Of a stretch of 11,369 nucleotides of DNA, positions 1-6,733 are shown piece by piece. A model generated the notes under the pieces. The model did no database searches. It saw nothing but the letters and a program-made list of their open reading frames with translations, and was not told the origin of the DNA. Within the stretch, counting starts at the first letter, position 1; every line of letters begins with the position of its first letter. Origin of the DNA: Opitutales bacterium. Lineage in GTDB: Bacteria > Verrucomicrobiota > Verrucomicrobiia > Opitutales > Intestinicryptomonadaceae. The stretch spans positions 31,240 through 42,608 of the forward strand of contig JAJXPD010000001.1 in the NCBI GenBank assembly GCA_021641325.1. Reading direction: 5' to 3'. The position numbers were made by a program, and so were the translations under genes.

Positions 1-162
1 GAGCTGCACCTCGCGCCGCGACGCATGCTGCTCAACGTCAACCGCCACAACCGCGCCCTCGGCTTCTACAAGCACATGGGCATGTTCGAGGTCTCGCGGG
101 GCGACTTCCCCATCGGCAACGGCTATTTCATGAACGACTGCATCATGGGGCTTGATTTATAA
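1..162 (+). CDS. GNAT-family N-acetyltransferase, C-terminal fragment
   Basis: Frame 1 is open from the window edge to a TAA at 160-162, giving the last 53 residues of a protein whose start lies outside the window. The segment LNVNRHNRALGFYKHMGM is the typical end of a GNAT fold: the 'N..A..fY...GF' element forms the last helix and strand around acetyl-CoA, followed by a short closing strand (YFMNDCIMGLDL). GNAT enzymes move an acetyl group from acetyl-CoA to an amine; the substrate cannot be told from this fragment. It reads in the same direction as thrS, 127 bases upstream of it. A short GC hairpin and a possible promoter lie in that gap, so thrS may be transcribed separately. Family assignment is fairly secure, function unknown. 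Confidence 0.72.
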   Translation, partial: ELHLAPRRMLLNVNRHNRALGFYKHMGMFEVSRGDFPIGNGYFMNDCIMGLDL

Positions 163-185
163 GCCCCTTTGCCGCATAAAAACTC

Positions 186-213
186 TTTACATTTGCGCGT
201 ACGGGTTCAGTAT
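186..213 (+). promoter_or_regulatory. Possible sigma-70-type promoter for thrS
   Basis: TTTACA (186-191) resembles a -35 box and is followed after 16 bases by CAGTAT (208-213); TATAGG at 211-216 is an alternative -10. It sits about 75 bases before the thrS start in an AT-richer patch. Matches to consensus are partial, so this is only a suggestion. Confidence 0.25.
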
Positions 214-238
214 AGGCTTTTACGGATTAATACCCGCG

Positions 239-258
239 CGCGCTTTTGCGCGGATTTT
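239..258 (+). promoter_or_regulatory. GC hairpin in thrS leader (weak terminator or attenuator?)
   Basis: CGCGC (239-243), a TTTT loop and GCGCG (248-252) can form a 5-bp stem, followed by GATTTT. It lies downstream of the GNAT stop and 30 bases before the thrS start. It could be a weak terminator for the upstream gene or a leader structure affecting thrS. The stem is short and the T tail is interrupted, so either role is uncertain. Confidence 0.25.
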
Positions 259-278
259 CTCCGAAAGGATTTTTTTAC

Positions 279-283
279 AAGGA
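279..283 (+). promoter_or_regulatory. Ribosome binding site of thrS
   Basis: AAGGA lies 6 bases before the ATG at 290. It decides the start. An upstream in-frame extension to a TTG at 152 would add 46 residues that are not TGS-like, overlap the GNAT stop and lack a comparable site. Confidence 0.6.
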
Positions 284-289
284 AATAAA

Positions 290-2116
290 ATGAACGAAGA
301 ACTTCTGAAAATTAGACACAGCGCTTCACACGTTTTGGCGACGGCCGTTCTGCGCCTTTTCCCGAACGCAAAACTCGACATCGGTCCCGCGACGGAAACG
401 GGCTTCTACTACGATTTCGACCTCGACCACAAATTCACGGCGGAGGACCTTGCGAACATCGAAGCCGAAATGAAAAAGGTGATTGCCGAAAACCAGAAAT
501 TCGAGAAGTTCGAACTTACCCGCGACGAAGCTGCCGCAAAGATTAAGGAAATCGGACAGGAGGAATTCAAACTCGGCAGACTCGCCGACATTCCCGACGG
601 CGAAAAAATCACCTTCTACAAAAACGGCGAATTCTGCGACCTCTGCGCGGGCCCGCACGTTGACTATTCCAAGCGCATCAAGGCGTTCAAACTGCTCTCC
701 GTGGCGGGCGCGTACCACCGCGGCGACGAAAACAACAAACAGTTGCAGCGCATTTACGGCACGGCTTTCGCGTCGAAAGAGGAGCTTGAAAGCTACCTCA
801 GACAAATGGAGGAGGCAAAGCTCCGCGACCACCGCAAACTCGGCAAGGAAATGGGGCTGTTCACAATCGTGGACAGAGTGGGGCAGGGGCTTATCCTCTG
901 GAAGCCGAAGGGCGCGATTGTCCGCCAGAGCCTGCAAAACTTCATTCTCGAACTCCTCAACGAGCAGGGCTACCAGCAGGTTTTCACGCCGCATATCGGC
1001 AAGCTCGGGCTTTTCCGCACAAGCGGACACTTCCCGTACTACAAGGACTCGCAGTTCGTGCCGATTGTCGAGCGCGAAGACCTCGAAAGAATGGCGAAGG
1101 AAAACCTCTCCGTCGCGGAATTCGAGCCGAAAATCGAATCGGGCGACGTAGAGGGCTTCCTCCTCAAACCGATGAACTGCCCGTTCCACGTCGAAATCTA
1201 CAAGAGCGACCCGCATTCGTATCGCGACCTCCCCGTGAGACTCGCCGAATTCGGCAACGTCTACCGCTGGGAACAGTCGGGAGAGCTTAACGGCATGACC
1301 CGCGTGCGCGGCTTCACTCAGGACGACGCCCACATCTTCTGCACCCCCGACCAGCTCGACGACGAAATTCAGGGCTGTCTCGACTTGGTAAAGGAAGTGT
1401 TCGCGAAAATCGGCATGAAGGAATACCGCGTCAGAATTTCGCTCCGCGACCCCGCCAGCGACAAGTACGTCGGCGCGGAGGAAAACTGGGTAAAGAGCGA
1501 GGCGGCAATCCGCAAGGCGGCGAAAACTCTGGGCGTTCCCTACACCGAGGAAATCGGCGAGGCGGCGTTCTACGGGCCGAAAATCGACTTCGTTGTCAAG
1601 GACTGCATCGGCCGCGAATGGCAGCTCGGCACCGTTCAGGTTGACTACAACCTACCCGAACGCTTCGACCTTTCCTACATCGGTCAGGACAACAAGCCCC
1701 ACCGCCCGATTATGATTCACCGCGCCCCGTTCGGCTCGCTCGAACGCTTTACGGGCGTGCTTATCGAGCACTTTGCGGGCAACTTCCCGACGTGGCTCGC
1801 GCCCGAACAGGTGCGCATAATCACGCTCAACGACGATGTCGTGCCGTTCGCCGACGAAGTCTTCAAGAAGCTCAAAAAGGCGGGAGTCCGCGTGTCGATG
1901 GACGCTTCCGCCGAAAAGCTGGGCGCGAAAATCCGCAAGGCTGAGACGGAAAAAGTTCCGCACATGTTCGTCATCGGCCGCAAGGAGGCCGAGGCGGGGT
2001 TGGTGTCTGTCCGCTCGCGAATCCGCAAGGCGTTCGAGGGCGTCAAGGGCGCGGACGAAGCCGTTGCGCAGATTGCCGAAGACGCAAAGGCGCGCACGCT
2101 TCCCGACAACTTCTAA
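290..2116 (+). CDS. thrS: Threonyl-tRNA synthetase (TGS-less)
   Basis: This class II aminoacyl-tRNA synthetase attaches threonine to tRNA-Thr in the cytoplasm and hydrolyses mischarged Ser-tRNA-Thr. The product is 608 residues. Residues 1 to about 190 are the N2 editing domain, with HSASH (His10, His14) and CAGPH (Cys119, His123), the four-residue signature of the editing site. The catalytic core follows: zinc ligands Cys297 (PMNCPFH), His348 (TQDDAH) and His477 (MIHRAPFGS), and motif 2 Arg326-Trp327-Glu328. From about 505 to the end lies the HGTP anticodon-binding domain (LAPEQVRII). The E. coli enzyme has 642 residues and begins with a TGS domain of about 60 residues; here the protein starts directly at the editing domain. 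The start at 290 has a good ribosome site. The gene ends 18 bases before an intrinsic terminator, so it probably closes its transcription unit. Identity is certain. Confidence 0.98.
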   Translation: MNEELLKIRHSASHVLATAVLRLFPNAKLDIGPATETGFYYDFDLDHKFTAEDLANIEAEMKKVIAENQKFEKFELTRDEAAAKIKEIGQEEFKLGRLADIPDGEKITFYKNGEFCDLCAGPHVDYSKRIKAFKLLSVAGAYHRGDENNKQLQRIYGTAFASKEELESYLRQMEEAKLRDHRKLGKEMGLFTIVDRVGQGLILWKPKGAIVRQSLQNFILELLNEQGYQQVFTPHIGKLGLFRTSGHFPYYKDSQFVPIVEREDLERMAKENLSVAEFEPKIESGDVEGFLLKPMNCPFHVEIYKSDPHSYRDLPVRLAEFGNVYRWEQSGELNGMTRVRGFTQDDAHIFCTPDQLDDEIQGCLDLVKEVFAKIGMKEYRVRISLRDPASDKYVGAEENWVKSEAAIRKAAKTLGVPYTEEIGEAAFYGPKIDFVVKDCIGREWQLGTVQVDYNLPERFDLSYIGQDNKPHRPIMIHRAPFGSLERFTGVLIEHFAGNFPTWLAPEQVRIITLNDDVVPFADEVFKKLKKAGVRVSMDASAEKLGAKIRKAETEKVPHMFVIGRKEAEAGLVSVRSRIRKAFEGVKGADEAVAQIAEDAKARTLPDNF

Positions 2117-2134
2117 ACGCATTTCGCAAATTTC

Positions 2135-2170
2135 AAAACGCCGTAGCGGTGCTCCGCTTCGGCGTTTTTT
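2135..2170 (+). terminator. Intrinsic terminator after thrS
   Basis: AAAACGCCG (2135-2143) pairs with CGGCGTTTT (2160-2168), separated from an inner stem AGCGG/CCGCT (2145-2149 with 2154-2158) by a single T/T mismatch. It ends in a run of six T (2165-2170). It begins 18 bases after the thrS stop: a strong rho-independent terminator. Confidence 0.9.
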
Positions 2171-2220
2171 GTTGACTCGAATATGGGCGCAGAATAGTGG
2201 TATTGCCGATTTATATACAT

Positions 2221-4368
2221 ATGGAAAAATACTTATTCTACTGCATTGCGGCGTTCTGCGCCGCGTCTTTTGCGTGCGGCGACGTCGCATACAAATTCGG
2301 AACGGGCGCAAGAAAATGGGACTATTCGGGCAAAGGTTCGTCCGAAATGCTCGAAAACTCCATGAAGTTTTCGGCGGACTCCCCCAAGCCCTTCATGCAC
2401 TCGCGCATATTCGTAAACCCCGGCGAATCCTACGAAATCTCCGCGACGGGTTCGGGCGCGTGCAACCTCGCTCTTACACCCGACAAATCTCCCGCCGACG
2501 CCGCGCTGAAATTTGCGCCGTCGTATAGCGACATTTTCAAAAACGGCGAGTTCAAAACCGTCGTCAAAATTCCGCGCGAGTGTCCCGAACGCATACGCGT
2601 AGACCTGCACGCGGCGGACAAGTCTTTCGAAATCCGCACGTTTTCCGTGAGGCAGATTGTGCCTGCGGGCGGTTTTGTGCGCGACAGAAACAAACAGAAA
2701 GCCGAACGCCCGACTCCCGCGGTAGCCCGCGGAGTGGCGTCGATTTCCGACGTTTCGAAAGCGGCGCGGGTTCACGCAAACATTGTCGAAATTCCGTTTT
2801 CGGACGCAAAATCGGCGCATGCCGCCGCAAAAAAGGCGGGCGACGCCGCAAAATCGGGCGTCCGCGCGCTGATGTCGTACTTGCCGAAAGACGGAAAATT
2901 CGACGCCTCCGTCTTGAAGGCGGCTCTTGCCTCAAACCCGCCCGCCTACGCGTGGTCGATTGCCGACGCCGACTTGCCGCGCGGCGACTTCGCCCGCAGT
3001 CTCGCCGAATTCCGCAAGCTAGCGCCCGACGCGTGGGTTGTGTTCAAATGTTCGGCGAAGTCTCTCGGCACGCTCGAGCCGTTCGCGGAGTACCGCGTTG
3101 TCTATTCGCCGGAAATTTCGGAGGAGGCGGACATCGAGCGCGCGCGCATTTTCAAAAATGCAGTGCCCGCGCCCATGCTCGCCCGCGCGGGAACGGAGTT
3201 CGTCCGCGCCGTCGAAAACCTCAACGTGTCGTGGCTTGCGGACTCTCTCCCGACGGGGAAGTCGGGCGACTTCACCCGCAGGCTGCTTGTCAAAAACGCG
3301 TCGAAAGCCGCGCAGCTTGAAAATCTGAAAAAGGCGTATCTCGCCTCTCCGCACGACGGCTGCCTGAACTTCGCGTTTGCGTCCGACACGCACTTCCTTT
3401 CCAACAAAAACAACCCCCGCGCGGCGGGCGCGACGGGCGCGGAGCACATGCGCGATATGGCGCAGACCGCAAAGGAGCTTAAACTCGACTTCGTCTGCAA
3501 CGGCGGCGACCTCGTTCAGGGCATAAAGCCGAAAGAACGCAGCATTGCCGACATGCGCGAAATCGTCGCGGCAATGGAGACGTCGGGGCTGCCCGTGGTT
3601 GTTTCAATCGGCAACCACGACGACGGCGTGTTCTACTTCCTCCGCACGAAAACCCCCGACGACTCGCAAATCGTAACCGGCGCGGAATGGCACGACGCGT
3701 GCGTTGCCACAGCCCTCAAAAGCGGCGCGGTCGGCGACGAAAATTTCCCCAAGGCAAACTATTTCTACATCGACTTTCCGAAGTCGAAAATCCGCCTGAT
3801 AAACATCGCCGTGAGCGAAAACCCCATGGAGGTAGGCGCGGACGGAAAAATAAAAATAGACTCGTGCGGGCTTTACGACATCACCCAGCGGCAGCTCGAC
3901 TGGCTTGCCCGCAAGGCTCTCGACTTCTCCGCAAAGGCGGACGCTCCCGAATGGGGCGTGGTGTTTGTAATGCACACGCGCATTTCGTCGCCGAACACAA
4001 AGCTTTTCGACGGCGTCGTAAAGGCGTTCCGCGAGGGCGGGAAATTCAGCGGAGAAACGCGCACAGGCAACTTTCCGTCGAAAATTTCGTGCGACTTTTC
4101 GGGGCGCGGAAAAATGGACGTGCTCGCATTCTTCGAGGGGCACGAACACGCCGACGAAATCTTGAAGTCGCCCCACAGCTGCCCGCGCGTGCGCGTTCTC
4201 AACGACAAAAACCGCCCCGAATTTCCCGATTCCCCCCCGCGCAATTTCGGCGAGGCCGACGACGCCTCGTGGTCGGTCGTGTCGGTAGACAGAAAGCGCA
4301 ACGAATTCCGCGTTCTCCGCTTCGGCGCGGGTATGGACTTTTCGGGAAAACTGCTTGAAAATAAGTAG
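2221..4368 (+). CDS. Exported calcineurin-like metallophosphoesterase with unidentified N-terminal half
   Basis: The product is 715 residues. The first 18 or so (MEKYLFYCIAAFCAASFA) look like a signal peptide; SFAC at 16-19 is only a poor lipobox, so secretion is likely but lipidation is unsure. Residues about 21-155 look like a beta-rich domain and 168-370 an alpha/beta region (possibly a degenerate barrel); I recognise neither. Residues 380-700 carry every metallophosphoesterase motif: Asp389-x-His391, Gly429-Asp430, Gly464-Asn465-His466-Asp467, His585 (VVFVMHT) and Gly640-His641-x-His643. These bind two metals in Pfam Metallophos enzymes that cut phosphomono- or diesters. Substrate is unknown: nucleotides, sugar phosphates or phosphodiesters are all possible. 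An upstream in-frame GTG at 2197 is possible, but ATG 2221 puts the signal peptide at the very N-terminus. No clear Shine-Dalgarno site precedes it. It follows the thrS terminator and converges with aaxC. Confidence 0.88.
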   Translation: MEKYLFYCIAAFCAASFACGDVAYKFGTGARKWDYSGKGSSEMLENSMKFSADSPKPFMHSRIFVNPGESYEISATGSGACNLALTPDKSPADAALKFAPSYSDIFKNGEFKTVVKIPRECPERIRVDLHAADKSFEIRTFSVRQIVPAGGFVRDRNKQKAERPTPAVARGVASISDVSKAARVHANIVEIPFSDAKSAHAAAKKAGDAAKSGVRALMSYLPKDGKFDASVLKAALASNPPAYAWSIADADLPRGDFARSLAEFRKLAPDAWVVFKCSAKSLGTLEPFAEYRVVYSPEISEEADIERARIFKNAVPAPMLARAGTEFVRAVENLNVSWLADSLPTGKSGDFTRRLLVKNASKAAQLENLKKAYLASPHDGCLNFAFASDTHFLSNKNNPRAAGATGAEHMRDMAQTAKELKLDFVCNGGDLVQGIKPKERSIADMREIVAAMETSGLPVVVSIGNHDDGVFYFLRTKTPDDSQIVTGAEWHDACVATALKSGAVGDENFPKANYFYIDFPKSKIRLINIAVSENPMEVGADGKIKIDSCGLYDITQRQLDWLARKALDFSAKADAPEWGVVFVMHTRISSPNTKLFDGVVKAFREGGKFSGETRTGNFPSKISCDFSGRGKMDVLAFFEGHEHADEILKSPHSCPRVRVLNDKNRPEFPDSPPRNFGEADDASWSVVSVDRKRNEFRVLRFGAGMDFSGKLLENK

Positions 4369-4429
4369 GATTGTTTGAAAATAATTTGCGCATTTCCACG
4401 TCCGAAAGGCGTTGCGGGAATGCGAAATC

Positions 4430-4462
4430 AAAAAAACGCGGAAGCCGTTCGGACTTCCGCGT
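4430..4462 (-). terminator. Intrinsic terminator of the aaxBC operon (possibly bidirectional)
   Basis: A perfect 9-bp stem, ACGCGGAAG (4436-4444) with CTTCCGCGT (4454-4462), is flanked on the left by a run of A (4430-4436) that reads as T on the minus strand. It begins 18 bases after the aaxC stop, so it ends minus-strand transcription. The plus-strand side has only TCGCGTTTT, so it may also stop reads from the phosphoesterase gene, but less well. Confidence 0.85.
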
Positions 4463-4480
4463 CGCGTTTTCGGGAGCGCG

Positions 4481-5941
4481 TCAGAATCTCCGGACTATTC
4501 CGAATATCGCAATCGCCACCAAAACCACGGCGAAGAACGCCTCGGTTTTAGTGAACGCCCGCGCTCCGTTTTCGCGCTTCGCCCAGATATAGAACGGTAT
4601 TCCGAGCGCGAGGAATATGATGGAGTCGAGCAGGTAGTTCAGCCCCGCCGCGTAGATTAGCCACACCGCGTAGACCGACCCCGCCGCGCCCGACACCAGC
4701 GCGCCCGTCCTGCTTACGCGCGCGTTCGGCGGCGTGTTTTGCAGCCCGTGTCCCTTCGCCAATTTCCAGAGGTATGCCGTGCTTGCCAAATAGGGCGGCA
4801 AAACCATTACGCCCGTAATGCTGAGCATTGTGTTCCACGCGTCGTTCGAGAAGTACACAAGCAGCATCGCAAGCTGCATGAGCGCGCTTGTTATCCAAAG
4901 CGACACGCTCGGCGAGCCGTTTTTGTTCTCGTGCCCGAATATCTTCGGGAACGTGCCGTCCTTTGCGGCGGCGTAGGGCATTTCGGCGGTAATCATCGTC
5001 CACGCCAGCCAGCTTGCGAGCACCGAGATTATAAGCCCGGCGTTCATCACCCAGCTGCCCCATTCGCCGACGATGCTTTCGAGTATTCCCGCCGTCGAGG
5101 GATTCGGCACGGCGGCGAGCTGCGCTTGGGTCATGAACCCGAACGGGAGAATCGAGAGCAGGACGAAAATCGCCAGTCCGCAGATGTAGCCCGCAATCGT
5201 CGCCTTGCCGACGTCCTTTTGCGACTTCGCCCGACCCGACAGCACAACCGCGCCCTCGATGCCGATGAACGCCCACAATGTGACAAGCATTGTGCCCTTA
5301 ATCTGCGCGCCGAGACCGCCGAGATTTTTCTCGCCGTGCGAGGTCAGGTTGCCCCAGATGTCGAAGGTGAATTTGTCCCAGTTGAAGACGAAGAACAGCA
5401 CCACGATGAACAGCGCAATCGGCAGCAGTTTGCACACCGTGGCGATTGTGTTGACCAGCGACGCCTGTTTCACGCCGGAGAGCACGACAAAATTGAAAAT
5501 CCAAATCAGTAGCGAACCGCCGACTATCGACTCCCAATTATTGCCGCCTGCGAACCACCCCGGAAAAAAGTAGTTCAGCGCGTCCATTGTGATTACTGCG
5601 TACCCGACGTTTCCGCAGACTTGGCAGAGCCAGTAGCCCCACGCTATCGTGAAGCCCGCGTATTCGCCGAAGCCGTCCTTGCCGTACATGTAGATGCCGG
5701 CGGTGAGGTCGGGGCGCGCGGAGGCGAGCGTGCGGAACGTGTTTGCGATGAAAAACATTCCGATGCCCGTGATAACCCACGCGATAGCCACCGCTCCGAC
5801 GCCCGCAGTGTCGGCCATGTTTTGCGGCAGGCTGTAAATGCCGCCGCCTATCATGGAGCTTACGACAATCGCCGCAAGTCCCGCCATTCCGAGCCTTTTG
5901 GCGGTGTCCTGTCCCGCCGCGCCGTTGTTGGTGTCGGACAT
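4481..5941 (-). CDS. aaxC: APC-family amino-acid antiporter, predicted arginine/agmatine antiporter AaxC
   Basis: The product is 486 residues of mostly hydrophobic segments, consistent with about 12 membrane helices of the APC basic amino acid/polyamine antiporters (relatives ArcD, AdiC). Helix 1 has the glycine-rich substrate loop SSMIGGGIYSLP (28-39). Helix 6 has LWAFIGIEGA (222-231), whose Trp223 lines up with the substrate-gating Trp202 of AdiC, followed by the conserved SGRAKSQKDVGKAT. The gene starts 9 bases after the aaxB stop, and its ribosome site AAGG (5949-5952) overlaps that stop codon, so the two are co-transcribed and probably translationally coupled. Placement next to arginine decarboxylase implies it imports arginine and exports agmatine across the inner membrane, as AaxC does in Chlamydia. 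Family is certain. Substrate is inferred from context; arginine/ornithine exchange is the alternative. Confidence 0.88.
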   Translation of the reverse strand: MSDTNNGAAGQDTAKRLGMAGLAAIVVSSMIGGGIYSLPQNMADTAGVGAVAIAWVITGIGMFFIANTFRTLASARPDLTAGIYMYGKDGFGEYAGFTIAWGYWLCQVCGNVGYAVITMDALNYFFPGWFAGGNNWESIVGGSLLIWIFNFVVLSGVKQASLVNTIATVCKLLPIALFIVVLFFVFNWDKFTFDIWGNLTSHGEKNLGGLGAQIKGTMLVTLWAFIGIEGAVVLSGRAKSQKDVGKATIAGYICGLAIFVLLSILPFGFMTQAQLAAVPNPSTAGILESIVGEWGSWVMNAGLIISVLASWLAWTMITAEMPYAAAKDGTFPKIFGHENKNGSPSVSLWITSALMQLAMLLVYFSNDAWNTMLSITGVMVLPPYLASTAYLWKLAKGHGLQNTPPNARVSRTGALVSGAAGSVYAVWLIYAAGLNYLLDSIIFLALGIPFYIWAKRENGARAFTKTEAFFAVVLVAIAIFGIVRRF

Positions 5942-5950
5942 TTTAGAGCC

Positions 5951-6535
5951 TTATTTTACCGAAACGGGGTCGGCGAATTCGAAGTTCAGGAACCCGAGCG
6001 CGGTCAGGCAGTAGCCGAATGCCTGCTCGATATTTAGGTAGTTGTGGAAAAACTGGAAGTCGCTGTGCTTTTCGACCCCGCGGATTTCCAGCTCGTGTCT
6101 GAGAGATTTGTTGAGCCACATTTCGCAGTGCGATTTCGCGATGTCGTCGTCAATCCAAGTGTCGAAATACTCGACGTATTCCGCCGCCCAGCCTCCGATA
6201 AGCTCGCCCTTTGCGTCTTTGCCCCAGCAGATGCCGACGCCCGTGGCAATCGCGCGGTGCTCCGAGCTTCTCGCCCCGTTTGCCGCCATGATTACCTCCA
6301 AGACCGCGCCGTGCTTGAAGTGCTTCGCCACCTTGTCCACTGGGTAGATTTTTCCGAACAGCTCCTTCGGCAGAACCGACGTGTAGGGAACCACGTTGAA
6401 GTTTTCTATTTTCGCCTGCAAGAGGGCGGAGTCGTAGCAGAACGTTTCGAAGGGCTGCGGGGGAATGCCGTCCGCCGCCTGTCCTACGCCTCCGGTGTGA
6501 AACGCCAATGTCGGATATCTTGTACCTAATACCAT
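5951..6535 (-). CDS. aaxB: Pyruvoyl-dependent arginine decarboxylase AaxB (proenzyme)
   Basis: The enzyme removes CO2 from arginine to give agmatine, consuming a proton. The proenzyme of 194 residues cuts itself, turning a serine into the pyruvoyl cofactor. The sequence VVPYTSVLP contains Thr52-Ser53, matching the Thr52/Ser53 cleavage reported for Chlamydia pneumoniae AaxB; the Methanocaldococcus enzyme uses Ser-Ser. Asn47, implicated in processing of the archaeal enzyme, is also present. [40 protein letters not shown] and [11 protein letters not shown] closely resemble chlamydial AaxB as I remember it, and the length is nearly the same (195). The ATG at 6535 is chosen because AAGGAGA lies just before it; an upstream ATG at 6616 would add 27 basic, unconserved residues. 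It is first in a two-gene operon with the antiporter. Likely roles are acid resistance or arginine use; the gene for the partner porin AaxA is not in the window. Confidence 0.94.
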   Translation of the reverse strand: MVLGTRYPTLAFHTGGVGQAADGIPPQPFETFCYDSALLQAKIENFNVVPYTSVLPKELFGKIYPVDKVAKHFKHGAVLEVIMAANGARSSEHRAIATGVGICWGKDAKGELIGGWAAEYVEYFDTWIDDDIAKSHCEMWLNKSLRHELEIRGVEKHSDFQFFHNYLNIEQAFGYCLTALGFLNFEFADPVSVK

Positions 6536-6540
6536 ATTGT

Positions 6541-6547
6541 TCTCCTT
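6541..6547 (-). promoter_or_regulatory. Strong ribosome binding site of aaxB
   Basis: On the minus strand AAGGAGA sits 5 bases before the ATG at 6535. It is one of the best Shine-Dalgarno sequences in the window and fixes the aaxB start at MVLGTRYP. About 12 bases further upstream a TATAAA (6565-6560) could be a -10 box, but no good -35 partner is visible. Confidence 0.75.
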
Positions 6548-6675
6548 GTTTTTTGTCTTTTTATATGTTTTGCGTCGGGCGCAAGCCCGCGCGGATTTCC
6601 CGTGACAGTAGAACAATATTGCAGACTATATCGGCGCAATTCCGCGCGGCATTAACCGCCGAAGCCCGCGGGCGC

Positions 6676-6707
6676 AAAAAAAGCGGAACGCGCAGCCCGC
6701 GTTCCGC
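6676..6707 (-). terminator. Intrinsic terminator of the lipoprotein gene
   Basis: A perfect 10-bp stem, GCGGAACGCG (6683-6692) with CGCGTTCCGC (6698-6707) around a 5-base loop, is followed on the minus strand by seven T (6682-6676). It lies 27 bases past the stop at 6734, so the lipoprotein gene is separate from aaxBC, which must then have its own promoter within 6548-6675. Confidence 0.9.
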
Positions 6708-6733
6708 CCTTGCCGAAATGTTTTGCGCTGCCG

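Noticed and set aside
152..289. Upstream extension of thrS to a TTG at 152
   Set aside because: The extra 46 residues do not resemble a TGS domain and overlap the GNAT gene stop, while ATG 290 has a proper ribosome site.
326..1333. Long open frame on the minus strand within thrS
   Set aside because: It is antisense to an unmistakable ThrRS, its product has no recognisable domain, and biased GC-rich codons readily leave the opposite strand open.
3604..4431. 275-codon minus-strand open frame over the phosphoesterase C-terminus
   Set aside because: It lies opposite the conserved metallophosphoesterase motifs, its product is compositionally odd and lacks a ribosome site; a shadow of the real gene.
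4369..4480. Small gene or RNA between the phosphoesterase and aaxC
   Set aside because: The stretch is accounted for mainly by the terminator hairpin and has no supported start with a ribosome site.
4739..5512. 257-codon plus-strand open frame opposite aaxC
   Set aside because: The minus strand encodes a well-formed 12-helix transporter; the plus product is rich in Arg and His with no domain or start signal.
6560..6595. Riboswitch or regulatory RNA upstream of aaxB
   Set aside because: Only a 5-bp hairpin (CGGGC/GCCCG) is visible; no known arginine- or pH-responsive RNA motif could be recognised.
6536..6616. 27-residue N-terminal extension of aaxB
   Set aside because: It is basic and unlike chlamydial AaxB, and the AAGGAGA site directly supports the downstream ATG.
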